NCBI RefSeq assembly: GCF_030815415.1
Contig: NZ_JAUSWW010000001.1
Span: 1,302,001-1,366,000 of the forward strand
Length of the DNA stretch: 64,000 nucleotides
Direction: 5' to 3'
Source of the DNA: Streptomyces canus
GTDB lineage: Bacteria > Actinomycetota > Actinomycetes > Streptomycetales > Streptomycetaceae
In this document: one piece after another, positions 50,903 through 60,127 of the stretch
Position numbering within the stretch: the stretch's first letter is position 1
Layout: each line of letters starts with the position of its first letter
Made by a program: the position numbers and the translations under genes
The notes under the pieces: model-generated
Told to the model about the DNA's origin: nothing
Seen by the model: only the letters and a program-made list of their open reading frames with translations
Databases searched by the model: none

Positions 50903-52102
50903 ATGACGTTCTCCCTCGGCATCGTCGGCGCCGGGCAGTTCTCGGGCCAGTTCGCGAAACTGTTCCTGGCCCATCCCGGCGTCAGCGACGTCTACGTCAC
51001 CGATCTCCTCCCGGAAAGGGCCGAGCAACTCGCCGCCGCCGAAGGCCTGTCGGGCACCTTCCCCTCGTACGAGGCGATGCTGGAGTCGAAGGCGGTCGAC
51101 GCGGTCGCGATCTTCACCCAGCGCTGGACCCACGGCCCGCTCGTGGTGCAGGGCCTCGACGCCGGCAAGCACGTGTACTCCGCGGTGCCCATGGCCATCA
51201 CCACGCAGGAGATCGCGGCGATCATCGACGCGGTCCGGGCGACCGGACTGACGTACATGATGGGCGAGACCAGCCAGTACAACCCGGCGACCGTGCACGC
51301 CCGCAACCAGATCGCGGAGGGCTCCTTCGGACGGCTCTTCTACGCCGAGGGCGACTACGTCCACGACATGGACCTGGGGTTCTACGAGGCGTACCAGTAC
51401 AGCGGCGGCGAGAACTGGAAGGCGACCGCCAGCTATCCCCCGCTGCTGTACCCGACGCACTCGGTGGGCGGTGTGCTCGGCGCCTGGCAGACGCACGCGG
51501 TGAGCGTGTCGGCGATCGGGGTGACCGACGACCGGGGCGACGGCGTCTTCGACAAGGAGGTCAGCCAGTTCGGCAACGACATCTCCAACGCCACCGCGCT
51601 GTTCGAGGTGGCGGGCGGCGGATCGTTCCGCACCAACGAGTTCCGGCGGGTGGGCTACCCCTCCCACATCCGTGAATCCCGTTTCCGCTTCTTCGGCACG
51701 GAGGGAAGCATGGAGCAACTCGCCACCTTCGCGCTGTGGCAGGACAAGAACGGGGTGAAGGACATCAGCGAACTGCTGGAACCCAAGCCCACCCTGTCCC
51801 CTGACGACCCGTCGCTCCAGCACATCGCACCGGACCTGCGGGCCGCCTTCACCTCCGGCTCGGCCCCCGTGCACGACCGGTCCCGGCTGCCCCGGGAGTT
51901 CGACAACCTGCACAACGGGCACGAGGGCAGCCACCACTTCCTCGTGGACGACTTCGTCACCGCGGTCAACACCCGCGCCCTGCCCTCGGTGAACGCGTGG
52001 GTGGCCGCCCGCTACACCCTGCCGGGCATCGTCGCGCACGACTCCGCGCGGCAGGGCGGGACGCGGCTGGAGATCCCGGACTTCGGGGACGCGCCCCGGT
52101 GA
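50903..52102 (+). CDS. Gfo/Idh/MocA-like oxidoreductase without the EKP motif (locus C)
   Basis: A 399-residue Rossmann protein (LGIVGAGQFSGQFAKLFLAH; DVYVTDLLPERAEQLA). Where the family has the catalytic EKP lysine, this reads KHVYSAVPMAITTQE, so that lysine is absent. The C-terminal half keeps the fold (HDMDLGFYEAYQY; LLYPTHSVGGVLGAW with a His; GNDISNATALFEVAGGGSFRTNEF; RFFGTEGSMEQLA). It is the last gene of the locus C operon and probably acts on the imported sugar, but the chemistry may not be the standard hydride transfer. ATG 50903 is preferred over GTG 50885, which would overlap the previous stop. Confidence 0.85.
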   Translation: MTFSLGIVGAGQFSGQFAKLFLAHPGVSDVYVTDLLPERAEQLAAAEGLSGTFPSYEAMLESKAVDAVAIFTQRWTHGPLVVQGLDAGKHVYSAVPMAITTQEIAAIIDAVRATGLTYMMGETSQYNPATVHARNQIAEGSFGRLFYAEGDYVHDMDLGFYEAYQYSGGENWKATASYPPLLYPTHSVGGVLGAWQTHAVSVSAIGVTDDRGDGVFDKEVSQFGNDISNATALFEVAGGGSFRTNEFRRVGYPSHIRESRFRFFGTEGSMEQLATFALWQDKNGVKDISELLEPKPTLSPDDPSLQHIAPDLRAAFTSGSAPVHDRSRLPREFDNLHNGHEGSHHFLVDDFVTAVNTRALPSVNAWVAARYTLPGIVAHDSARQGGTRLEIPDFGDAPR

Positions 52103-52115
52103 CGCGTTGACGGCG

Positions 52116-52145
52116 AGCCGGGCGCCGACTGTCAGGTGCCCGGCT
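52116..52145. terminator. Hairpin between convergent genes
   Basis: AGCCGGGCGCC-GACTGTCA-GGTGCCCGGCT: eleven-base arms with one mismatch. It includes the stop codon of the convergent transpeptidase gene and ends the locus C operon. Confidence 0.65.
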
Positions 52146-52830
52146 TGCGCCCGTACACGAAGACGTCGTCGCCCTTCTTCAGCAGCGACCAGTACTTCTT
52201 GGCGGTCGTCTTGGTCATGTTGACGCAGCCGTGGGAGCCCGGCGGGTTCCACATGCTGAGGTTGACCGAGTGGAAGGCCTGGCCGCCGTCGAAGAACTGG
52301 CTGTAGGGCATGGGCACGTCATAGATGTTCGAGACGTGGTCGATGTCGCGCCAGTAGATCTTCTTCAGACCGGTGCGGGTCTCGTAGCCGTTGCGGCCGG
52401 TGCGGACGGGCACCGGACCGTACACGAGGTCGTCCCCGTCCTGGATCCAGCTCAGCTGGAGCGTCAGGTTGACGCAGGCGATACGGCCCTTGTTCACCGG
52501 GCACTTGCCGTCCTTGTTGGGCTTGTTCCCGACGGCCTTCTGCTTGTTCATCAGGTCCATCACGCCCCAGGTGACGGCGCCCGCGTAGCCGGCGTTCGGC
52601 GTGATGCCGTGCTTGGTCTGGAAGGACTGGATGGCCTTGCAGTCGGCGGCGGACTGCTTGCCGTCGACGGGGCGGCCGAGGAACTTCTCGACCTGCTTCT
52701 GGTACGGCCCGGTCTGTGTGGTGCACGCGGTGGCCGCCTGTGCGGGCGCGGTGCCCAGCGTGAGGGTGAGCGGTGCGATCAGTCCGGTGATTCCGAGGGC
52801 GATGGCCCCTCGTCTGCGTATGTCCCCCAT
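52132..52830 (-). CDS. L,D-transpeptidase (YkuD domain)
   Basis: A 232-residue exported enzyme (signal RRRGAIALGITGLIAPLTLTLGTAPAQA). An N-terminal peptidoglycan-binding-type domain (GPYQKQVEKFLGRPVDGKQSAADCKAIQSFQTKHGITPNAGYAGAVTWGVMDL) is followed by a YkuD catalytic domain with VPVRTGRNGYETRTGLKKIYWRDIDH and PPGSHGCVNMTKTTAKKYW, where Cys202 and His200 act. It cross-links wall peptides 3-3 or attaches proteins. GGAGGG lies seven bases before the ATG. Confidence 0.92.
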   Translation of the reverse strand: MGDIRRRGAIALGITGLIAPLTLTLGTAPAQAATACTTQTGPYQKQVEKFLGRPVDGKQSAADCKAIQSFQTKHGITPNAGYAGAVTWGVMDLMNKQKAVGNKPNKDGKCPVNKGRIACVNLTLQLSWIQDGDDLVYGPVPVRTGRNGYETRTGLKKIYWRDIDHVSNIYDVPMPYSQFFDGGQAFHSVNLSMWNPPGSHGCVNMTKTTAKKYWSLLKKGDDVFVYGRKPGT

Positions 52831-52910
52831 GGCGGGCCCCTCCGTTGGGCTGTGATGTCCTGTGATCTGCCTGCTAGACAGATGCGCGGGGGCGTCGGTT
52901 GTACGCCGGG

Positions 52911-54308
52911 TCAGGCTGTGACGAAACGGTGAACTTCCGGATCGGCACAGCGGCGCAGCAGGTGGACCGCACGGCTGAGGACGTCCGGCGTCGCCGTGAA
53001 CGGCAGGCGCAGGTGGTGGGTGAGCGTGGCGCGGTCGGCGGCGAAGTGCGGGCCGGGCGTCACGGCGAGGCCCAGCCGGGCGGCCCGGGCCGCGAGGTCC
53101 GTCGCGGACGTGGTCGGGCCGAGGTGCGGCCACAGCGACAGACCGCCCTGCGGGAGGGTGTACGTCCATCCCGTGCCGTCGAGGAGTCCGGCGAGGTGGT
53201 CGCGCTGGGCGCGCAGTCTGGCCCGGCGGTCGGCGAGCATCTCGTCCAGTCCGTCGCCGAGCAGTTCCGCGGCGATGAGCTGTTCCAGGGGTGGTGGCGA
53301 CAGCTGTGCCTGGAGGGGGCTCCGGCGCAGCCGGCGTACGAGGTCGGCGGTGGCGCGGATCCAGCCGACCCGCAGCCCGCTCCACACGGTCTTGCTCGCC
53401 GAGCCGATCTGGATCACCCGGGGCCCCGCCAGATGCGGTTCGGTGCCGGGCTCGGCCCTCAGATCGAGGTCGCGCATGGTCTCGTCGGCGATGACCGTGA
53501 GCGGGAGGCCGGCGATCCCGGCGCGGGTCGCGGCGTCCATGTGGGTGCCGGTGGGGTTCTGGAAGTCGGGGATCAGATAGGCGAGCCGGAGGCCGCGGGT
53601 GCGTACGACGCTCGTGAGGTGGGCGGTGTCCCAGCCGGCGTCCGACGTCACGGGGACGGGGAGGAGACGCGCCTTGCGGGCGCGCAGGACCGCCAGGGCG
53701 CCCGGGTAGGACGGGCTCTCCACCGCGACGGGGCGTCTGCGGTCGGTGTGGAGGTGGTCGAGGAGCAGGGTGAGGGCGGCCTGGGCGCCGGAGGTGACGA
53801 GGATCTGTTCGGGACGGGTGGCGAGGCCCTCGCGGGTGTACCGGTCGGCCAGGAGTTCACGCAGGCGCGGCAACCCGGCGGTGGCGATGCCGGAGTCCAC
53901 GAGGAGGGCCGCGCTGCGTTCGGCGGCCCGGGCGAGGGCGGCGAGATAGGCCTCGTGGGGTGCGGCGGTGAGGGCGAGGGTGAGGTCGAGGTCCGCGTCA
54001 CCCGCTCCGCCGCGGTCCAGGGACCAGGGCGTGGTGCGTTCGGTGAGGCGGGCGGGGAGCCGGACCAGGCTGCCGCTGCCGTGCCGGGTGTGCAGCCAGC
54101 CGTCGTCCCGCAGCAGGGCGAGGGCGGCGACGACCGTGCCGCGGCTGATGTCGAGGACGCGGGCGAGTTCCCGCTCGGAGGGCAGTCTGGTCCCGGCGGG
54201 CAGCCGGCCGTCGACGACCGCCTCGCGTACGGCCGCCGCCAGCGTCCGGGCCAGTGGGCCGCGCCGGTCGCGCCAGGTGCCGAGGGCGGCGGCGAATCCC
54301 GTGGTCAT
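52911..54308 (-). CDS. MocR-type (GntR HTH-aminotransferase) regulator
   Basis: A 465-residue fusion of a GntR winged helix (GPLARTLAAAVREAVVDGRLPAGTRLPSERELARVLDISRGTVVAALALLRDDGWLHTRHGSGSLV) to a fold-type-I aminotransferase domain, with the PLP lysine Lys306 in QIGSASKTVWSGLRVGW and the YLIPDFQNPTGTHM asparagine. MocR proteins bind DNA and sense PLP or amino-acid-like ligands. It is divergent from a PLP-dependent decarboxylase across 62 bases with an inverted repeat. Confidence 0.93.
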   Translation of the reverse strand: MTTGFAAALGTWRDRRGPLARTLAAAVREAVVDGRLPAGTRLPSERELARVLDISRGTVVAALALLRDDGWLHTRHGSGSLVRLPARLTERTTPWSLDRGGAGDADLDLTLALTAAPHEAYLAALARAAERSAALLVDSGIATAGLPRLRELLADRYTREGLATRPEQILVTSGAQAALTLLLDHLHTDRRRPVAVESPSYPGALAVLRARKARLLPVPVTSDAGWDTAHLTSVVRTRGLRLAYLIPDFQNPTGTHMDAATRAGIAGLPLTVIADETMRDLDLRAEPGTEPHLAGPRVIQIGSASKTVWSGLRVGWIRATADLVRRLRRSPLQAQLSPPPLEQLIAAELLGDGLDEMLADRRARLRAQRDHLAGLLDGTGWTYTLPQGGLSLWPHLGPTTSATDLAARAARLGLAVTPGPHFAADRATLTHHLRLPFTATPDVLSRAVHLLRRCADPEVHRFVTA

Positions 54309-54309
54309 C

Positions 54310-54333
54310 GGTCCAGTTTGCCCCAAGTGGACC
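54310..54333. promoter_or_regulatory. GGTCCA-N12-TGGACC inverted repeat, probable MocR operator
   Basis: Six-base perfect arms in the 62-base gap between the divergent mocR-type and decarboxylase genes, so that one repeat can cover both promoters. A further TGGAC follows at 54340-54344, downstream of the right arm. Confidence 0.55.
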
Positions 54334-54370
54334 AGGCCGTGGACGGCGGCTCCCTCCTACGCTGCCCCTC

Positions 54371-55756
54371 ATGCACCGAACTCTCGCCGACGATCTCTCC
54401 CGGCTCCCCGAACTCCTCCAGTCCGCCCGCGACCTCGCCGCCCGTGAGCTGACCGGTCTGTCCGAGCGGCCGGTCGTCCACCTCGGCAAGGCGCCCGACC
54501 ACGCGGCCCTGCCGACCGGGGGTGCCGGGGCCGAGGGCGCTCTCGCGCGGTTCGCCGAGCGGTGGGCGCCCGGCTTCTCGGGCTCGGCGGGGCCGCGCTA
54601 CCTCGGCTTCGTCACGGGCGGCGCGACGCCCGCCTCCCTCGCCGGGGACTGGCTGACCGGCGTGTACGACCAGAACGGCTCGGGGGCGGCGGGGTCCTGG
54701 GCGACCGCCCTGGAACGGGAGACGGTGGACTGGCTGCGCGAGCTGTTCGGGCTGGGCGAGGCACACAGCGGGGCGTTCGTCACGGGGGCCACCGCGTCCA
54801 ACACCGTCGGGCTCGCCATCGCCCGCGAGTGGCTGGGCGAGCGGCTCGGCGTGTCCGTGTCGCGCGACGGGGCGGCCGCCCTCGGCCCGGTCCACGTGCT
54901 GTCCGGCAGCCCGCACGCCAGCATCGGCAAGGCCCTGTCCGTGCTCGGCATCGGCCGCGACCGGCTGCGGTCCGTGCCGGTGCTGTCCGGCAACCGGGAG
55001 GCCGTCGACGTCGCCGCGCTGGACTCCGCGCTGTCCGCGCTGGACGGCCGCCCCGCGATCGTGGTGGCCAACGCCGGCACCGTGAACACCGTCGACTTCG
55101 ACGATCTGCGGGCCATCGCCGCGCTCCGGGAACGGCACGACTTCTGGCTGCACGTGGACGCCGCGTTCGGCGGCTTCGCCGCGCTCTCCCCGTCGTACGC
55201 CGGTCTCGTGGACGGTCTCGACGCCGCCGACTCGGTCTGTGTCGACCTGCACAAGTGGCTCAACGTGCCCTATGACGCGGCCGTCCAGTTCACCCGCCGC
55301 CGGGATCTTCAGGTGGCGGTCTTCCACAACGCGTCGCCCTACCTCGGACTCCCGGCCGGCGAGCCCGACTTCGTGCATCTCACGCCCGAGAACTCCCGGC
55401 GGCTGCGGGCCCTTCCGGCGTGGTTCTCGCTCATGGCGTACGGCCGTGACGGGCATCGCGAGATCGTCGAGCGGAACGTGGCACTGGCCCGGGAGCTCGG
55501 CGAGCGCGTCGCCGCGACGGACGGGCTGCGGCTGCTCGCCCCGGTCCGGCTGAACGTCGTCTGCTTCACCCTGGCCGACGATCCGACCCCGGAGCGGGTC
55601 GACGCGCTGGCGCGGGCCGTGGCGGCCACCGGCGAGGCGTTCGTGACGCCGACCGTGTACGACGGGACTCCCGGGCTGCGGGCGGCGTTCAGCAACTGGC
55701 GTACGTCCGCCGCGGACGTGGACCGGATCAGCGCGGCTGTGGCGCGGGCGCTGTGA
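54371..55756 (+). CDS. Group II PLP-dependent decarboxylase (aromatic amino-acid type)
   Basis: A 461-residue enzyme of the group II decarboxylase family (aromatic L-amino-acid, glutamate type). GAFVTGATASNTVGLAIAREWLG, GPVHVLSGSPHASIGKALSVLGIGRDRLRSV, WLHVDAAFGGFAAL and the PLP lysine Lys295 in SVCVDLHKWLNVPYDAAVQF mark the fold. It probably removes a carboxyl group from an amino acid or acts as a related lyase. The ATG at 54371 lies 62 bases from the MocR start; it is probably MocR-controlled. The 3' end overlaps the convergent exporter gene by 29 bp. Confidence 0.88.
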   Translation: MHRTLADDLSRLPELLQSARDLAARELTGLSERPVVHLGKAPDHAALPTGGAGAEGALARFAERWAPGFSGSAGPRYLGFVTGGATPASLAGDWLTGVYDQNGSGAAGSWATALERETVDWLRELFGLGEAHSGAFVTGATASNTVGLAIAREWLGERLGVSVSRDGAAALGPVHVLSGSPHASIGKALSVLGIGRDRLRSVPVLSGNREAVDVAALDSALSALDGRPAIVVANAGTVNTVDFDDLRAIAALRERHDFWLHVDAAFGGFAALSPSYAGLVDGLDAADSVCVDLHKWLNVPYDAAVQFTRRRDLQVAVFHNASPYLGLPAGEPDFVHLTPENSRRLRALPAWFSLMAYGRDGHREIVERNVALARELGERVAATDGLRLLAPVRLNVVCFTLADDPTPERVDALARAVAATGEAFVTPTVYDGTPGLRAAFSNWRTSAADVDRISAAVARAL

Positions 55757-56999
55757 CCGGGGTGTACCGCGGGAGTTCGCGCCGGGTGCGGACCGGGGAG
55801 AGGAAGACCGGCAGGAAGGCCGCCGTCATCAGCGCCCCGCCCACCCACAACGTGGCGCGTACGCCGACCAGTTCGCCGAGCACGCCCGCCACGGCGGCGC
55901 CGATCGCGAGCGCTCCGGTCAGGACGAAGCGGTAGGTGGCGTTCATACGGCCGAGGAGTCCGTCCGACGTCATCCGCTGGCGCAGGCTGACGCCGAGGAC
56001 GTTGTCCGTGCCGGTCTTGAACAGGACCAGGGTCCATCCCAGGCCGGCGATCCACAGCCACGGGCCGCGGTCGATGAGCGGCACGAGCAGGGCGGCGGGC
56101 GCCAGGATCGCGCCGACCACTCCGAGGGTACGTCCGTGTCCCAGGCGGGCGGCGAGAGGGCGGGCACAGCGGGCGCCGAGCAGCAGGCCCAGTCCGCCCG
56201 CGGCCCAGAAGAGGCCCAACGCGCTGGCGGGGAGGCCGAGTTCGCGGACGAACAGGAGGGGGAGCAGCGTGTTGACGATCTGCATGCCCAGGTTGATGAG
56301 GGCGGCGGTGAGGGCGAGGGCGCGCAGTTCCGGGTTGCGGAAGACGTGCCGGAGGCCTTCGGCGATCTCCGCCGTCAGTGTGGTCTTCCGGTCCCGGCTT
56401 CGGGGTCTCTCCTCGCCCCGGATCATGGTGAGTTGGAGGGCGGAGGCCAGATAGGTGACCGCGGCGCACACGACGGCCACCGGAGCGGTCAGGAACTGGA
56501 CCAGGGCGCCGCCCGCGCCGCGGCCCGCGACATTGCCCACCGCCTGCAGGCCGACCAGGGCGGCGTTGGCGGGTACGAGAGCGTCGCGGCCGACCAGGCT
56601 TGGCAGGGTGCTCTGGGAGGCGACGTCGAAGAAGACGGTCGCGGCGCCGTTCAGCAGGACGACGGCGTACAGCTGGCCGAGCGTGAGGGTGTCCGTCCAC
56701 CAGGCGAGCGGGACGGAGGCGTACAGGACCGCGCGGGCCAGGTCCGCCACGATCAGCACCCGGCGGTGCCGCATCCGGTCCACCCAGGCCCCGGCGGGCA
56801 GCCCGAGGAGCAGGAACGCCAGCGTGCTGAGGGCGGCCAGCGCACCGACCTGTCCGGGCCCGGCGTCCAGTGCGGTGACGGCGAGCAGCGGGACGGCGAC
56901 GTAGCTGACGTTCGTTCCGAGCTGACTGAGGGTGCTCGCGGCGAAGAGGACGCGGAAGTCGGCGGTACGCCAAGGGGAGCGAGGCAGGGTGTCGGGCAC
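55728..56999 (-). CDS. MFS transporter (DHA-type exporter)
   Basis: A 423-residue protein with about 12 spans and typical MFS motifs: GLPAGAWVDRMRHRRVLIVADLARAV (motif A) after the second span and FWAAGGLGLLLGARCARPLAARLGHGRTL after the eighth. The GTG at 56999 (VPDTLPRSPWRTADFRVLFAASTLSQLG) gives a normal N terminus, though no clear ribosome site is seen. It probably exports a small molecule; its neighbours give no hint of which. Confidence 0.88.
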   Translation of the reverse strand: MPDTLPRSPWRTADFRVLFAASTLSQLGTNVSYVAVPLLAVTALDAGPGQVGALAALSTLAFLLLGLPAGAWVDRMRHRRVLIVADLARAVLYASVPLAWWTDTLTLGQLYAVVLLNGAATVFFDVASQSTLPSLVGRDALVPANAALVGLQAVGNVAGRGAGGALVQFLTAPVAVVCAAVTYLASALQLTMIRGEERPRSRDRKTTLTAEIAEGLRHVFRNPELRALALTAALINLGMQIVNTLLPLLFVRELGLPASALGLFWAAGGLGLLLGARCARPLAARLGHGRTLGVVGAILAPAALLVPLIDRGPWLWIAGLGWTLVLFKTGTDNVLGVSLRQRMTSDGLLGRMNATYRFVLTGALAIGAAVAGVLGELVGVRATLWVGGALMTAAFLPVFLSPVRTRRELPRYTPVTAPAPQPR

Positions 57000-57057
57000 A
57001 CGAGAACGCTGCCCGACACCGTCCGGGAAGGACAAGTGAAAAGATCTACAGCAAGTG

Positions 57058-57846
57058 TTAAGCGTTCCTACGCAGTTGACGGAAGCCGGAGTCGACCGCG
57101 GTGATCCCGCCGTCGACGGGCAGGGTGACTCCGGTGATCCAGGACGCGTCGCGGGAGGCGAGGAAGAGGATGGCGGCAGCGATGTCCTCGGGTTCGCCGA
57201 CGCGGCCCAGGGGATACAGCTCGCGCGCTCTTGCCAGGTCCTCCTCGCGGCCCTCCCAGGCGGTCGTGCGGACGGTGCCGGGGGCGACGAGGTTGACGCG
57301 GACGCCACGGGGGGCGGCATGTCCGGCGAGGGTGCGGGTCAGGGAGCCGAGGCCGGCTTTGGCGGCGCTGTAGGCGTGGTTGCCGAAGTCGGTCAGGCCG
57401 TTGACGGAGCCGACGTTGACGATCGCGCCGCGTCCGGAGGCAGCCAGGTGCGGGAGGGCGGCCCGGCAGCAGCGGTAGGCGCCGGTGAGGGTGATGTCGA
57501 GGTCGCGTGTCCACTCGTCGTCCGGTTCGTCCTCGAAGAGGGGGGCGTCCGGGGTGCAGTGACAGGCGTTGTTGACCAGGACGTCCAGCGAACCGTAGAC
57601 GCCGACGGCATGCTCGACGGCCGCCTCCGCGTCGGCCCGCTCCCCCACGTCGCACCCGAACGCCCTGGCCACCAGACCCTCTTCGCGCAGGGCCGCCGCC
57701 GTCTGCTCGGCCGCGGGCACGTCGATGTCGGTCACCAGCACCCGCGCCCCCTCCTGCGCGAACCGGCGCGCGGTCGCGGCGCCGATGCCGCGCGCCGCGC
57801 CGGTGATGAGAACCCCGTACCCCTCGAAGCGTGTTGTGTCCGTCAT
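57058..57846 (-). CDS. Classical short-chain dehydrogenase/reductase
   Basis: A 262-residue SDR with VLITGAARGIGAATARRFA (about 12-30), LVNNACH, the active-site Ser in VNVGSVNGL, YSAAKAGLG (YxxxK) and a C-terminal GVTLPVDGGITAVDSG. It is an NAD(P)-dependent alcohol/ketone oxidoreductase of unknown substrate. It is 59 bases upstream of the MFS gene in the same orientation and may be co-transcribed. Confidence 0.92.
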   Translation of the reverse strand: MTDTTRFEGYGVLITGAARGIGAATARRFAQEGARVLVTDIDVPAAEQTAAALREEGLVARAFGCDVGERADAEAAVEHAVGVYGSLDVLVNNACHCTPDAPLFEDEPDDEWTRDLDITLTGAYRCCRAALPHLAASGRGAIVNVGSVNGLTDFGNHAYSAAKAGLGSLTRTLAGHAAPRGVRVNLVAPGTVRTTAWEGREEDLARARELYPLGRVGEPEDIAAAILFLASRDASWITGVTLPVDGGITAVDSGFRQLRRNA

Positions 57847-57897
57847 GGGTTCGCACCGTAGCGCCCTGTCGATCAACCGGGCAGATACCGTGCGCCC

Positions 57898-58434
57898 ATG
57901 TCCGCGTTCGTACAGCAACTGCCCGCGCTCATCGGTGTCGTGATCGGAGCGCTCGGCTCCTACCTGGCGGTCGTCCGCAGCGACGGTGCCCGCTTCCGCC
58001 GTGAGCAGACGGCCCGCTGGGAGGAGCGTCGGCTCGCGGTGTACTCCGACTACGCGCGCACGCTGAAGCGGACCGTCACCCTGACCTACCGGGTGGCGGC
58101 CCACTTCGGCAACGACCCGCATCCGCATCCCCTCTCCCCCGAGGAGGCCGCGCCCCAGCTGGCCGAGGCCACACTCGCCCGGGACCCGTCCGGGGAGGCG
58201 CTGCTCATGCTGGGGAGTCCGGAGGCGGTGGAGAAGGCGCGGGTCTGGGTCTCGGTGGTGATGGAGATGGAGCGGTTCCTGCGGGACGAGACGCGTGATC
58301 CCGCGGCGTGGCAGGCGTTGATGGAGCGGCAGCGTGCAGGGCGCGCCGACTACTACACGGCCGTACGCGACGACCTGGCGCTGCCACCGGGCCACTCGGC
58401 GCGCTGGCAGCTGCCGTCGGTCCAGCAGCCCTGA
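57898..58434 (+). CDS. Hypothetical membrane-anchored protein
   Basis: A 178-residue protein with a single N-terminal hydrophobic helix (LPALIGVVIGALGSYLAVV) followed by basic residues and a long helical cytoplasmic domain (RREQTARWEERRLAVYSDYARTLKRTV). It resembles small Streptomyces proteins with one anchor helix and a coiled domain; no function is known. It is divergent from the SDR and convergent with the next one. Confidence 0.75.
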   Translation: MSAFVQQLPALIGVVIGALGSYLAVVRSDGARFRREQTARWEERRLAVYSDYARTLKRTVTLTYRVAAHFGNDPHPHPLSPEEAAPQLAEATLARDPSGEALLMLGSPEAVEKARVWVSVVMEMERFLRDETRDPAAWQALMERQRAGRADYYTAVRDDLALPPGHSARWQLPSVQQP

Positions 58435-58436
58435 TC

Positions 58437-59351
58437 TCAGCGGTAGCCGGTGGTGTCCGCCGGCTTGCCCGCGTCCTGGACCTCGACGAGATAGCGCCAG
58501 GCGTCCGGGCGGCTGCCGTCGAGGTCGGTGAAGCCGTAGGTCCGGGCCAGGCCGCCGCTGGAGAGGGACTGGCCGTTGAAGCGGGCCACGTCGGGGTCGG
58601 CGGCGAGGGCGGCGACGGCGCGGCCCACGTAGCGCGGGGTCTCCGAGATGGCGAAGTGGGGGACGCGGTCGAGGGCGTCGCGCCAGTTGTCCTCGCCCAC
58701 CCCGTAGTGCTCCAGCATCATCTCCGACCGGAGCCAGCCCGGGGTCAGCGCGACGGCGGTGGCTCCGCGCGGGCCGAGTTCATGGCCGAGGGCGAAGCCC
58801 ATCCGCAGGACGGATGTCTTGGCGAGGTCGTAGAAGAAGGTGTTGCGGTAGGTCGCGCCGTTGTACTCGGCGGTGCCGTCCGTCATCTCGACGACCAGTC
58901 CCCCGGGGTTGCGCAGCAGCAGCGGCAGGGCGTGGTGGCTGGTGATCGCGTGGGTCTCGACCGCGAGCCGCAGCAGCCTGAGCCCGTTGTCGAGGTCGTG
59001 CTCCCAGACGGGGCTCTCCCACTCGAAGAGCTTCTCGCCGCCCCAGATGTTGTTGACGAGGACGTCGAGACGGCCCTCGGCGTCCGCGATCCGGTCGACG
59101 AGGGTGCGGACCTGCGCCGGGTCGAGGTGGTCGGCGGGTACGGCGATGCCCGCGCCGCCGGCCTCGTTCACCAGGTCGGCGGTGTCCTCGATGGTCTCGG
59201 GGCGGTCGTACTCCGAGCGCCGGTCCCGCGTGCTGCGCCCCGTCACATAGACGGTGGCGCCGGCCGCCCCGAGCTCCACGGCGATCCCTCGCCCGGCTCC
59301 TCGGGTCGCTCCGGCGACCAGTGCGACCTTGCCCTTCAGCGGCTGTGACAT
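58437..59351 (-). CDS. SDR-family oxidoreductase
   Basis: A 304-residue SDR. The N terminus is VALVAGATRGAGRGIAVELGAAGATVYVTGRSTRD; the YxxxK pair is FFYDLAKTSVLRMG. The usual catalytic serine strand reads LVVEMTDGTAEYN, with threonine in place. The C-terminal extension (FNGQSLSSGGLARTYGFTDLDGSRPDAWRYL) is typical of a DHRS1-like subgroup. The substrate is unknown. Confidence 0.9.
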   Translation of the reverse strand: MSQPLKGKVALVAGATRGAGRGIAVELGAAGATVYVTGRSTRDRRSEYDRPETIEDTADLVNEAGGAGIAVPADHLDPAQVRTLVDRIADAEGRLDVLVNNIWGGEKLFEWESPVWEHDLDNGLRLLRLAVETHAITSHHALPLLLRNPGGLVVEMTDGTAEYNGATYRNTFFYDLAKTSVLRMGFALGHELGPRGATAVALTPGWLRSEMMLEHYGVGEDNWRDALDRVPHFAISETPRYVGRAVAALAADPDVARFNGQSLSSGGLARTYGFTDLDGSRPDAWRYLVEVQDAGKPADTTGYR

Positions 59352-59497
59352 GTCCGGCCTCCCGTGTTTTCGTGGTCGATTCCACGGTGCCGGGTAAGCC
59401 GGACATCTTCTGTCACCTTTTTCGCCGGGTCACCCGGATCTTCCCGGGCGTCACCCGGCCGCGCGGCTTCACGGCGACATGCGGCGCCGCGACCTGG

Positions 59498-60127
59498 TCA
59501 GTGGCCGCGCGCGATCCACTCCTCCAGGTGCGGGGCCTCCGCGCCGATGGTCGTGGCGTCACCGTGGCCGGTGAGGACCTTCGTCTCCGGCGGCAGGCCG
59601 AGCAGCCGATCGCGGATCGAGTCGACGATCGTGGGGAAGTGCGAGAAGGAGCGGCCGGTGGCACCGGGGCCGCCCTGGAAGAGGGTGTCGCCGGTGAACA
59701 CCGCCGCCAGGCCGGGGTCGTAGAGGCAGACCGCGCCGGGGGCGTGGCCCGGGGTGTGCAGCACCCGCAGGTCGGCGCCGGCCGCCTCGATCACCTGGCC
59801 GTCCTGGAGGTGGGCGTCGGGCTCGCGGTCGGGGTGGGTCTGCTTCCACAGCGGCAGATCGTCGGGGTGCAGCCAGATGGTGGCACCGGTGAGGTCGGCC
59901 AGGGCGGGCGCGGCGTCGATGTGGTCGTTGTGCGCGTGTGTGCACACGATGGCGGTCACCCGGCGCTCCCCCACGGCGGCGGCGATCGCCTCGGCGTCGT
60001 GCGCGGCGTCGATGACGATCACCTCGTGGTCGTCGCCGACGATCCACACGTTGTTGTCGACGTCCCAGGTACCGCCGTCGAGGCTGAACTGTCCGGACGT
60101 CACGAGGCGTTCGATGCGGGCGGTCAT
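59498..60127 (-). CDS. MBL-fold hydrolase partner of the mycothiol dehydrogenase
   Basis: A 209-residue metallo-beta-lactamase-fold protein with the metal motif THAHNDHID (about 63-71), LHTPGHAPGAVCLY and VFTGDTLFQGGPGATGRS. Together with the adjacent dehydrogenase it matches the conserved actinobacterial pair in which the hydrolase is thought to cleave formylmycothiol or another S-acyl-mycothiol (inference from family context). Its ATG overlaps the dehydrogenase stop by one base (TGATG). Confidence 0.92.
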   Translation of the reverse strand: MTARIERLVTSGQFSLDGGTWDVDNNVWIVGDDHEVIVIDAAHDAEAIAAAVGERRVTAIVCTHAHNDHIDAAPALADLTGATIWLHPDDLPLWKQTHPDREPDAHLQDGQVIEAAGADLRVLHTPGHAPGAVCLYDPGLAAVFTGDTLFQGGPGATGRSFSHFPTIVDSIRDRLLGLPPETKVLTGHGDATTIGAEAPHLEEWIARGH

